NCBI GenBank assembly: GCA_964017065.1
Contig: OZ024785.1
Coordinates: 10,371,086 to 10,435,085, forward strand
Direction: 5' to 3'
Source: Haliclona indistincta
Taxonomy: Eukaryota; Porifera; Demospongiae; Haplosclerida; Chalinidae
Length of the DNA stretch: 64,000 nucleotides
Below the pieces are notes generated by a model. It was not told where the DNA came from. It made no database searches and worked only from the letters and a program-made list of their open reading frames with translations. Shown one piece after another: positions 36,801 through 50,100 of this stretch (positions within the stretch are counted from its first letter, which is position 1; each line of letters starts with the position of its first letter). The translations under genes and the position numbers were made by a program.

Positions 36801-39611
36801 CCTCAGTGTGGACTGAAAATAGTAGACCTATCACCTGTTACTGCATTTGATAATCTTGCAAGGTATTTTATTTGTAAATACACTAATAGTAAGCTCTTGT
36901 GTTATTCTGTTTAGCCTCAATCTAGAGCATAACTCACTCACTTCCTTCTCTGGTCTCATTCAACTCAACAAGCTAAAGGTAATAATGTAAATAACATGTA
37001 CTGTCTAAGTGCTGGAACAATGGGCCCAGGGGACACAACCCCCAGATTTTGGCCAATTCTTCATTAATTTTGTGCTCTTTCAGCACCCTAGGCATAATGA
37101 AGTACAGGACATTCATGATTGTGTAGCGGCCTATGATAAAAATTTATGCCTGTTAGCAATATAACTAGGAAAATCTTATTATGATACATCATCTTCTACA
37201 AGTAGTTGCAGGATTAGTATAATAGATTCCTTGTACGTATAGGTGCTGTGTCTAAATCACAATCGAGTGGATAGCTTGCAACACCCTCGACACACCTTGT
37301 CCTCTAATCCTCCTCCAGTGTTGATCAGTCTACAGGTGCTTCATCTTGCCTACAATGGTATCAGTAGCCTCATCCCTCTACAATTATGGAGGCTACCTTC
37401 ATTATGTGCTTTGTTTCTGCAAGGTATAGAAATTGGATATAAGTTAAAAATTACTACACCTGCTCAAGTTATATAGTAAACCTGCACTTCATGTTATCTA
37501 GCAATGTGTACCTACATACACGTAACATAGCTTTATTGTTAAATTTTTACAGCTTCTATTCTTGTATTTTAGGTAATGAAGTATCTCGTATTGAAGGATT
37601 GGATGGTCTAGTAAGACTTACTGAGCTGGTGCTGGATCGGAACAAGGTGAAGGCTCTCCTGCCAAACTCACTCACCTCATTGTCACGTTTGAGAGAACTA
37701 CATCTTGAAGAAAACAGGTCATAATGTTGTTGCTTTATGTGAGATTGTTAGTGTAGCATAATGATTATTATTGACATACATTTTACAGGTTAAGTGATCT
37801 CTCGTTTTTTGCTCACAAGACATTAGAGAGACTGTATTTAGGAATGAACCGAATACAAGTAACTCAATTATTTGTTCTTTTTCTAACTTCTTAGTTTGTA
37901 TCTCTTCTTACCACTACTAGTCAGTTTTACTGATATTATGTTTGGCGTCTTCTACAGGATCATGGTGAACTAGACAAGCTCTGTTGCCTCCCTCGTCTCA
38001 TTGAACTATCTCTTATTAGCAACCCAGTAAGTTGCTCTTGCTTCCATTTGATGTAAAATGTTACGAAGACTAACACTCTTTGGTCCAAATGCAAATTTTT
38101 ACTGTGGCTTGTGCTTCGTTGCATCGTTTTATTAATTAAATTTATTTAGCAAAAATTGATAATGACTTGATACAATTTTTGTTAAAATAAATGCAGCGTG
38201 TGTACAGTACTGATATCAATTGTGATTGGTATTGCAGTAACACGATGTGTGTCTAGTGGAGGACACTTTGTCATTTCTTCTGTTTTGATAAATGTAAACA
38301 AATTGTCGTCAGCACAGAGTTATAATAATATTTTGTAGTGTCCTAGATTTCTTATTTTGTCTGAAAGTTCTGATTCACTGACAAAAGTACATAATTAATT
38401 ATAATTGTAATCGGTTATTAGAAGGTGGGTGAAGTCCCTGTAGTGGAGGCTGCACTACCCAAATGCACCACCATTGAGGAAAACAGATGATCTGAGGTTA
38501 CCAGATTGACGTGTGATTGGCACCAATTTGTCAATTCTTTGAGCAGGCATTATCTGAGCTACAGCTGCAGATTGCTCTCCTCTGCCAATGTCTCCTCTTG
38601 TTTGGAACCTCCTGGTCTGATGCCAAGTGCTTTGATGGAGTGACGATCATTCCATAGTCTTCTGGAAAGCCCTTTGTCTGCTAGAGCGGAAACACTGAAG
38701 TATGCAAACCTGTCTCATTCACACTCTTTTGCTCATTCACACTCTTTTGCTCACTCACAATCTTTTGCTCATTCACACTCTTTTGCTCATTCACACTCTT
38801 TTGCTCATTCACACTCTTTTGCTATCGAGACAACTGGCTCTAAACTCTGTCGTTCATTAAGTTCTTGGAAGAAGGATTGCCCGTCAATCTGATAACCTCA
38901 GATCTGATTCACTTACTGCAAAATTACATTTAAAATGCAGTTAGTATCCTAACACTAAATTCTTCTTTGCTTAGTGATTTTAAAAAGTGCAATGTTCTCT
39001 GTTGTACATTTAGGTATCTCGGCGGATGCAGCACCGTTCTCTACTTATTCATAGACTTACCTCTCTCCAGTCACTAGATGGTGTACTAGTTACTATAGAA
39101 GAGAGACAGAATGCTGAAATGACATTTGGAGAGTATCATGTATGTTGAAGATGAATCTACACTATAAGAACATATTTACCAACAATCCGCTGTAACGCGG
39201 GTGTGAGTGTGACCACAGATCTTCATGTTTGGACGAGCTGTATTGTTAGTAGAAATTTCTGAGTAATTGCCATACATTCATGTACATGTAATTCTGCATG
39301 AAATTCTGTTTTGGGCAAAAATGTGAAAATTTTCTATACTCATACTCATTACACCGTAATAGGGTATTGTCAATCTTGTGGGTATTGTCAATCTGATAAT
39401 CTGGGTATTGTCATTTTTCAGGCTGAAGATGAAATAATTGCTGAAACAACTCTTCCTTCATTGCAGAATAAGGTCAGTTGACAAAATATGTAATTATGCT
39501 GTTCAAAATTCCCAACAGGTCACAATGCCTGTTCACTATTCATCATCTAGAGCTGTTGAGCCTCGGTCTGTACAACTCCATACACTACAAGCATTTCAGG
39601 ATAGAAGGTAA
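27845..39611 (+). CDS. LRRC9: Leucine-rich repeat-containing protein 9
   Basis: Large LRR protein of ciliated eukaryotes (human about 1450 residues). Exon 1 is 27845-27958 (MAAASSGRPKTN), spliced to 28074 (CTSNGVTFEKL). Roughly 25-30 short exons follow. Diagnostic blocks match LRRC9 in order: HLDMFFFGCPRVVGLSYFAN (human LEMFFSGYPRIVGLSLFPN), ASPVCQGCNYSSLLLYNMPN with LQRLDNRD (about 29439-29520), YVFDERLVLPEYLVTLDY (31680-31735), LTNLRWLCVANNYLTSTE (34280), a Pro-rich loop before LHLAYNGISSLIPLQLW (37340), then RMQHRSLLIHRLTSLQSLDG (39024). The final exon ends FQDRR then TAA at 39609-39611. Because AAG|GTAATG there also looks like a donor, further exons are possible. Introns carry several repeats. 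Confidence 0.88.
30624..30823 (-). pseudogene. Inverted duplicate of an LRRC9 exon region inside an LRRC9 intron
   Basis: Minus-strand 30823-30624 repeats plus-strand 29288-29502 with few differences. It includes the end of one exon (GTAACCCCATCAAAACACTA), the intervening intron, its acceptor, and the start of the next exon, still reading ASPVCQGCNYSSLLLYNMPN. The copy stops abruptly after CCAAACTTGCA. It cannot be spliced into the plus-strand mRNA as sense exon. Because both arms lie in one pre-mRNA, about 1.1 kb apart, they could form a long duplex. Confidence 0.88.
30925..31245. mobile_element. Small MITE with CAGG..TAG-type ends
   Basis: Starts CAGGCCGTAGCCAGAGGGGG and ends CCTGCCTATGCCCCTG, degenerate inverse of each other and resembling the widespread CAGGGGCGTAGCCAGG ends of hAT-like MITEs. 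G-runs and C-runs lie inside the left end (GGGGGGCAAATGCCCCCCC). No clear target duplication. No ORF. Lies in an LRRC9 intron. Confidence 0.5.
34909..35945. repeat. Dispersed 'TTAGGG' repeat, copy 1 (LRRC9 intron)
   Basis: Begins ATTAGGGATGCACGGTAGCG, then a shared block (AACAAGATGGCGGCTAC, then CTGATATTTCGCCTGGTG) also found at 49165 and 57705. It ends with a degenerate palindromic module (35740-35920) whose arms resemble CATAGATCCCTACATCAGTG. The right edge reads CATCCCTATTTA, roughly inverse to the left edge, so the intact element may be about 1 kb with short TIRs. No coding domain recognised. Confidence 0.65.
38715..38822. repeat. Six tandem copies of an 18-bp unit
   Basis: TCATTCACACTCTTTTGC repeated six times (third copy with two changes) in the LRRC9 intron before the exon at 39014. 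Since the unit is a multiple of three, it leaves an open frame reading AHSHSF repeats, but neighbouring exons join across it, so it is not coding. Confidence 0.9.
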
Positions 39612-40027
39612 TGCCACTACAGCCTACTATGCAATTTATGTTATTTCTCAGAAGAGGGCGGAGATGAAGTTAATCCAAGTCTGCTCTATAACTGTAGTTT
39701 ATAATAAATTGCAATGATTATTTCATACTATGAGTCAGAAAGTGGAGTTAATGTTAAACTCTTGACATGTTGGGAGAAATACATTGTTGTATTACAGCGA
39801 TTTTATCACAATTCTGCCAAATTTGATCTTCACAACCTATCGAGATCTACCTGTATTGCTAATTTCAGTGCTTAGTAGCAAGTGGTTGCTGAGATACACA
39901 CACACGCACGCACAGACTACTGTGTCCATATGCCCCCGTAGCTTCGCCCACCTCAGCATAATCATGAGTGATACTCTTGCTAAAATGAAGGATGTATGTA
40001 TACTGAATTCAATGAATGTTCTTGCAG
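39612..40027. other. Convergent spacer LRRC9/PTGR1 with repeat remnant
   Basis: 416 bases between the last LRRC9 stop I can support and the PTGR1 stop. Contains a degraded member of the TACTGT...GCCCACC...GCATAA repeat family (about 39912-39962) next to a short CA/CG-rich stretch. No gene recognised. Confidence 0.4.
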
Positions 40028-42848
<2,821 letters not shown>

Positions 42849-43007
42849 CTTGAAAAGAGCCTCTGTCTGAGCTACAAATGTAATCACATGTAATAATAAT
42901 TTTTATTGCGTGGGCAGACTCTAGATCTGTAGACTACATGTATATTGCGTCCAGCGGCAGTTCATAATGTCGCCACATGACCACAACATGCAAGCGTATC
43001 CGGTGAT
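42849..43007. promoter_or_regulatory. Bidirectional promoter PTGR1/AIFM3
   Basis: 159 bases between divergent ATGs. No TATA box or named site recognised with confidence. Both genes encode NAD(P)H-linked redox proteins, so joint regulation is plausible but unproven. Confidence 0.4.
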
Positions 43008-46000
43008 ATGATTCAGTGTCGTTTATTACTCAGCCAATCTGCAGCCTGGGTCTGTCGCTGGCGATTGGTCGTTTCACAACCACTATTGATAACAGCTCGC
43101 CCAACGTACAAAACACGCCTTTTCTCTACCTCAATGAACAGAGACATGATGGGGAGTGGCGGCTCTAAGGGAGGTGGTGCGAAAAATTCAACTGCGCAGG
43201 AGAACCCTAACTCACAGCAACAAGAGAAAGATGCGCCAGGGCAAAAACCCGCCAATAGGCAGGAGGGGGACGAATCTGACTATGTTGAGGCTGTGGTTGC
43301 AAAAACAACAGACGTAGCTGATGGAGAGTATGTCAAAGTAATTTACTTGCTCCTAAGGTTATATAATTGTTCTTTGCAGAATGAAAGAAGTGTCAGTAGG
43401 GGAGGAAGGTCAGGTACTTCTCATTCATCAGAATGGCCGCTACTCTGCGATAGGACACAAGTGCACGCACTATGGAGCACCTTTAGTAAAAGGTTGTCTT
43501 GGTGAGGGGCGTGTCCGTTGCCCCTGGCATGGTGCTTGTTTTAATGCTACAACTGGAGACATTGAAGATTTCCCCGGGCTAGACAGCCTTGCTCAATATG
43601 AAGTGACAGTCAAGGGAGAGGAGGTTATTGTAAGAGCCAAAAAGGAGGTAAGCATTGGAGCTCCATGTAATGCTATACATATTATGCATTTGCTTGGTGT
43701 AGGTGCTGCAAAAAGGCCGGAGGACTGGGCTGGAAGGTAATGCTGCTAATTGTCTTGAAGATGATAGAGTATTTGTCATAGTTGGAGGAGGTAAGTAATA
43801 TCCATACTAAAGCTGGTTCATGCAAGTGTTTGCAATGCACATAAACCGGTCTGACGAACTAGCTCATTTTGCGATAAAATTTGGTATGGGTCTTTTGATT
43901 ACCGCGACAGGACAAATGTCGCAGTACACTACAACCACATCATGCATGCCTCATCACCATGCAAGATATAGATACAAGGACATTCATGTTTGTACTGATT
44001 TGATTTGTACTAGTAAATAGAGTAATTGTTGATAATGTACATGGAACACATTTGCTGTAACTGAACATCCTGTTTTGTCTTTTTCTTGTCTCAGGACCAG
44101 CATCAGTGGAAGCTGCTGAAACATTTCGCCGTGAAGGATTTAAAGGTCGTGTTATCATTGTATCTCGCGAATCTGTTCTTCCCTATGATCGACCTAAATT
44201 AAGCAAGGTCTAACTATTGTACTGGTCACTGCTATTTATCTTGAATAATACTATTTTAGGCAATGCACTCTACACCAGACTCCATTTCACTTCGTTCACA
44301 GCAATTCTATGATGAAAACAAGATTGAGTTGCAGCTGAACAAAGAAGTGAGTCAATGTTGTTGACTTATTGAGTTGTGAATTTGGCAGTATATTGTTGTT
44401 TATTCATTATCGCTTGTACACCCACTATCCTATGGTGTTATATATAGTGAGCGAGAAAGTGTTGGTGTTGATAGCTGAAGTCAATTTTAGCTGCTAGTTA
44501 AAAATTTGTAATGCTACTGTACAAGTAGATACCTCTGTGGCATGATTCCTCTGTATTGAGTATCTCGGTGTATTGTTTGCATATAGGTAACTGCTGTTGA
44601 TACTAACAGTAAGACTATCACATTTCAAGATGGCAGTTCATTGACTTATTCATCTCTTCTCTTGGCTACTGGATCAAAGTGAGCCTAACTGTAACACCTT
44701 TACTCTCTATTATCTCTCTTACAAGCACTATTTTTATCTCACACTTATTATTGCTCAAGCGACACAGCTGCTATGCTGGTGTCCTCTGCACTGACAGCTT
44801 TGTCTCACCCTATCATTCTCCCTCCCTCTCTCCCTTCTCTTGGACTTGTCTCCAGACCACGAACCTTGCCCATACCTGGTTTTGACAAAGAAGGAGTCTA
44901 TCTACTGAGAGAGCCTTCACAAGCAAATGCCATTGCTCAAAAGGCACTGGGAAAGAAGGTGGTCATCATTGGCACGTCATTCATTGGGATGGAGGTAGGA
45001 GCATACCTTGTGGACAAGGCTGTCAGTGTGGACTGCATCGACATAGCACCTGTACCGTTTGAACGAGTACTAGGAGAAAGAATTGGGCGGAGCCTTCAGA
45101 AAGTGAGAAAGCTAAAGATAACATGTATTTATCCCAAAACATGTTCACTCAGCATACATGACCACAGATGTTTGTGCTACATTTTTCATCCATTCACATT
45201 ATTGTGTTGCATGCTCATTGCAGGCCTCTATCCTGCACAGTATGTAGTAGGTTGATTATGTCTGCACTCATGTGTAATTATTCGTCTCTGTTTACTATAG
45301 AAATATAATTAAGGTATTGTAAATATGATTATTAGAGACCTGCTAGATTCACACATCCCTCGGAATTAGTGGACTATTGAGGCACAGTTTATTACCCGGG
45401 TGCAGTATGCGCCAGGGTTATGCGTTTGTGTCCGTCGGTATGTGTGTGTGTGTGTCGTCAAAAAACACGCCTGTTTGCGTCTTACAGCTCGAAAATCTCT
45501 ACGAAAACAATCTCTGCAGCTTCTTCACTGAATTTATAGTCCTATGAAGACTTGTTCGAGCGGCTAATCCATGGCTATCTAAAGCTACGTGTCCTTGTAA
45601 GAGCACTTACGGTATTGTGGGGGTGTCACCCAACCTCCTATCAATGTCGATGTCCTCACTCAGTCTCACATGTACCAGGAGTAGTCGTGTTTAGCTCCTA
45701 GCTCAGCGCACGGGTATGGGTTTATTAGAACTCTAGTTATTTATGCAATCCTTAGATGTTTGAAGAAAAAGGAATCACATTTCACCTTCAGTCTGGAGTG
45801 AAAGAGATTATGGGAGACCAGGGGAAGGTATGCGATTCTTGAAGTAATGCACAAAATTTACTGTTGTGTTTATGCAGGTGACAGGAATAATGTTGCCATC
45901 AGGAGAGACATTGCCTGCTGACCTGTGTGTGTTTGGTGTTGGTAAGTGCTGCACATTCTTTGGAGTTAGTGATATGGTGTCTCCTTGTATAGGTGTGGTA

Positions 46001-46828
46001 CCAGCTACAGACTTCCTCCAGTCTTCTGGTCTTCCATTGACCAAAAGAAAAGAAGTGATTGTAAATGAGGTAATACGTAATTCTGTGTATGCTACTAGCT
46101 AGTTGTCAAGTTGTTTCAAACTTTTGGTTTCTCTTCCTCACAGCACATGAAAGTTGCTGAGAATGTATATGCTGCTGGTGATATTGTTAGCTTTCCTCTG
46201 CCTCTTATTGATGACTCAGTTTCCATTGGTCACTGGCAAATAGCCCATAACCATGGTCACATTGCCGCTATGAACATGATGGGTAAAGTCAAGACATTTA
46301 ACAGTATACCATTCTTTTGGACTGTTTTGTTTGGAAAAAGTCTCCGATATTGTGGTAAGTTTGCTAAATTCCTTTATACCTTATTTCATTCATACCAGTT
46401 CATACTAGTATGTGACAAAAACTCATCATTTTTTTGTGTACTTGTATATTCAATTATTAGGGTTTGCTCTGTCTTGGGATGAGATTATATTCAATGGCTC
46501 TCCTGAAGACCTTAAATTTGCAGCCTTCTTTGTAAAGTAAGTTTCAGCAAAACCTTAATAATAAAAATAGAGCATTATTGTTCAGCAATAAAATTAATAA
46601 TATATTTTCTTGGTAGGGAAGGCAAAGTACTGGCTGCTGCTAGTCTCAATGCTGATCCTGTAGTAGCTCGCACAGCTGAGCTGCTCTATCAGAACAAGAT
46701 GCCGTCAGCTAGTGATCTGAGGTGAGCATGCATGCACTTGCAGTGGTAAAGTATTGTATTACGTACCTGTGTGCTTCATTATCTCTATCTGTGTCTGCAG
46801 GTCTGATCCATCACTGTTTCAGTTGTAA
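43008..46828 (+). CDS. AIFM3: Apoptosis-inducing factor 3 (Rieske + NAD(P)/FAD oxidoreductase)
   Basis: Mitochondrial flavoprotein with an N-terminal Rieske [2Fe-2S] domain. Exon 1 encodes a basic, Ser-rich leader (CRLLLSQSAAWVCRWRLV), a likely mitochondrial targeting peptide, then a low-complexity Gly/Gln linker. Rieske ligands are clear: HKCTHYGAPL (Cys, His) and VRCPWHGACF (Cys, His). Then FVIVGGGPASVEAAETFRRE gives the FAD-binding GxGxxG-type loop, followed by LPYDRPKLSK. The NAD loop is VVIIGTSFIGMEVGAYL, where GxSxxG is slightly altered from the usual GxGxxG, as in human AIFM3 (GAGFLG). The late motif YAAGDIVSFPLPL is the second FAD-binding block; WTVLFGKSLRYCG follows. The last exon ends SDPSLFQL, TAA at 46826-46828. 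About 12 exons, including one with a VLQKGRRTGLEGN linker. Confidence 0.94.
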
Positions 46829-47197
46829 CCGTACTACCAGCTAGGATATTCAGTGCTGCAGATGAACTTATTACACACACCCACAGTGTTGTTCTTGCAA
46901 GCAGCTATAACAATGTACAATGTAATAATAAGACAGTGCAAGTGAAATTGCATCATATCATATGAACAAAGCCTTGATGTGGAGCCCAGACCAAGTTCAG
47001 CATTAGTCAGGCATGGCTTGACATAATCTTGTGTCCCGAACGGCCGATCTCAGCAAGGAGAAGGACGAGCGAGTTTTGATGTAGAGGAGTCAACTGAGAG
47101 GAGTATTATGTTTTTTTCCCTGAAATTAAGTTAGCTTACCCCGCCCAACAATAATTACAACACGTGGTGGTTGCTGTCACACCCATTTTTTCTCAGG
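46829..47197. promoter_or_regulatory. AIFM3-TRMT11 spacer
   Basis: 369 bases in tandem orientation. Contains GC-rich GAACGGCCGATCTCAGCAAG (about 47039) and a CACGTGG E-box-like site at 47161-47167, 31 bases before the TRMT11 ATG. No coding exon recognised. Confidence 0.35.
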
Positions 47198-50100
47198 ATG
47201 ACCACTCGTTGCTGGCCATGGAAGCGTTTTTTGTGCCTATTTGCTCAAGAACACACTGATTTTCGCCTTCAGGCAAGTATTCAAGTTGTAGTAAGGTAAT
47301 TTTGAATGTGATCCAGGTCGTAAAACAAATTGTCGGCCTGAAACTGTCGATGACTATAATACCTTGTAGCACAAAACTCGCTGTGAAGCATCTTGACGTG
47401 CATCCCTTCATCGCCAGTAATTTGTAGTCTTCATTTGATAGTCTTTTGTATTGGCAGTGATCGTTGATCAGAATTACCATTATAGCTGATTTGTATAGGA
47501 ACTGCAATCTCTGGCAGCCATTGCTGGGTGCCAAGTTGTCTACAATGAAGCTGAATATTCTCATAAGGTATTGTTGTTCATGATACTTCACTGTGGTGTA
47601 GCCCTGCCTTGTAGAGTCCTTTCCTAATGATTGACCTACCGTCTGCTGAACATGGAGAACAGATAATGAAAAGAAGTTTGTTAATCAAGTGAGCATATGC
47701 AGATTTGTGATGCTTAGATCATTAGTATCATGTCCGCTTTTTAGTAATGTGCATTTGTGAATAGCGTCTTGGTGCAAGCAATAGTAGATGCATTTCTTTT
47801 GAGGTTGTAGACGAGCGGCAGAGGAGTTGGAAGTGATCATCATGTGACATAATAATAATTGTCAATTGTGGTCTAGTTAGACAGCGCATCCAGGGATCTA
47901 CGCAATTTGGAATCCCGTTGCTATATAGCGTCTGAGCATAGCAATGGTAACAGTGTGAGGGCTTCCAAATCGTGTAGATGCGTTGTCCAACTGATTTAGA
48001 CCATAGTAACAACAAGCAGAACCGACGCTAACCGCAAGCAAGGATACACAAGCCCTAAAAAAGTTTCATTAGAATTCTGCGCACAGAACACTAATCTGCG
48101 TCGTGTGGTAGGATCACGGCAGTGGCGAAACTCTATTATGGGCTATAGTGACCCTCAGCTATGCAACCTGACTGATCAACATCGTTTAGCTGTGGTCTAA
48201 ATTATAGGTCAGACGGCAAATTGATGCATCGTTTTTAGATTTGATACCGTATAGCGGGAAATTTTCACAAATGCGCGAGATAGAGGATTTCGCAAATAAT
48301 TTCACGAATCAGCGCTATTGCCCTATCTTTGTCAGCAAAAACAAGAAATTTGCGGATAATACTTTCACGAATAGCCTGTAATTCGCGAAATTCGTGAAAA
48401 TTTTCTCCCGCGAAAGTTTCCCGCTATACGGTACTTTCAGTCATAATCTTCTACCTCATTTATTGAGATTAATATTGTACATTAGGTTTGAGAGGGCACC
48501 AAAAGGGTCAATTTGAGGTTTTCAGTCTTTGATAGGTCTAAATATCTAGGCAGCATGTAGTGTACAGGGCAGCTTTTTTTGCGGCACAAGTTTTACTTAA
48601 TGAGATCAAAATTTTTCAGATTTTACGAGCGTAATAATAAAAAAAAAAATTTAATTTTTTTAGTAACTACTCACAAAAGAAGCCAGCTCTATAGACAAAA
48701 GTGTAACACAATATTAATGGTAAACAACATCAGTGTCTATGACCAGCACCTCTCAAGACAATATTAGAGAGCTTAGTTACCCGTTTCAGGTAACGGTAAA
48801 TTTCAGCTTCCCGTTAGGTGTTAGTGAGGTGGAGTGTGTCTTGTTTGCTTGTCTTGTGTGTGTCTAGTTACTCGTGAAAAATGGCAGGAGTACGGTAAGT
48901 TGTTGTATAGAACTCTCGCGTGCAGCAGTGCACATGGGCCAGACATTTCGGTAACAGAGGCGCTTGGTGTTTTTACTGCTATCGCGCCACCAAGCTACCC
49001 GCTCAGTGCTACCGCCGGTCAGATTCTGGTAAGAAGTGTAGGGAGTGGCCTCATAGACTTAAGCCATCTAGCGATCGTGCTTGACGTAATAGCTTTGTGA
49101 GGTTTGATATACGATAAAAACATTTTTACTTCCGTACCTCGCAGTGACTCCGTTCTGTCGAGGTATTAGGGAGGCATGGTAGTGCATCCCTATGTAGGGA
49201 TGAACGAGAAAACAAGATGGCGGCTACATTCAATGTATTAGCGTTCAAACGCTGATATTTCGCCTGGTGTTGAATTTTATACGTCTTTAGACACTTAGAT
49301 CTGCTCTCTGTCGTTTCCCCATCTTACAGTAGCAAGGAAATTACTCGAAATTGTTACTAAAGTGACGAACCTGGAAATGGTGAAAATCGAGTTTCATCAT
49401 CTTCGTTTTCTTCTTTCTTCTTCTTTCTTTCTTCCACTCGCCTAGCGCCTTTACGCGAGCAGTGCCGAGACCAAAACATCCACGAACAGTAGTGAAATTC
49501 TCCTGGCATGTGCCTTTTGAGCTTTGTTTTTAGCGTAACGGCGATCTAAGTTCCGCGATTTCTCGATCGTGATCCATTGTCAGCTTAGTGTTAGACGCCA
49601 TTATTGTGATTGCGCAATACACACGTGACCAAGCAATGGGTAGCGCACGTGACCAAGCAGGTAAAGTATCGCTGCGCCGTCTGGAGTCTTCGAAGAACGG
49701 TAAGCTCGTGCAGGATCGCCATTCTGCACTTGCCAGATAATTATAAACCGCCGTGTAGGTCTACAAACAAGTGTGGGCGGGGCTCGTATGCACTGCATGC
49801 ATGCGTAGGCGACTAAGCAGACCTGATACGTACAGCTTAACAGTATTAGCTACAAGTTTAAGAAAAGCCATCAACAATAGGAATACTAAACTAATGGAGG
49901 AAACAAATACTTCTCCGTACATGCATGACTGCACTTCACTAAAAAGAAAAAAGGACACAAACAAGAAATTAAAAAGATTTCTATCGAAATCAAAAGGATG
50001 TAGTGATGAAGAAATCTACCACTGGTTCACAATGTAAACCAACAAGGAACAAGCATAGAATGGTAACACGATTGAGACCTTAGAGTATGATACCATACAA

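Noticed and set aside
38674..38892. Open frame with repeated Ser-His-Ser-Phe-Ala-His
   Set aside because: Produced by an 18-bp tandem repeat in an LRRC9 intron; flanking exons join in frame without it.
47193..47591. 132-codon minus-strand open frame
   Set aside because: Antisense to TRMT11 exons 1-2 and their intron; no domain.
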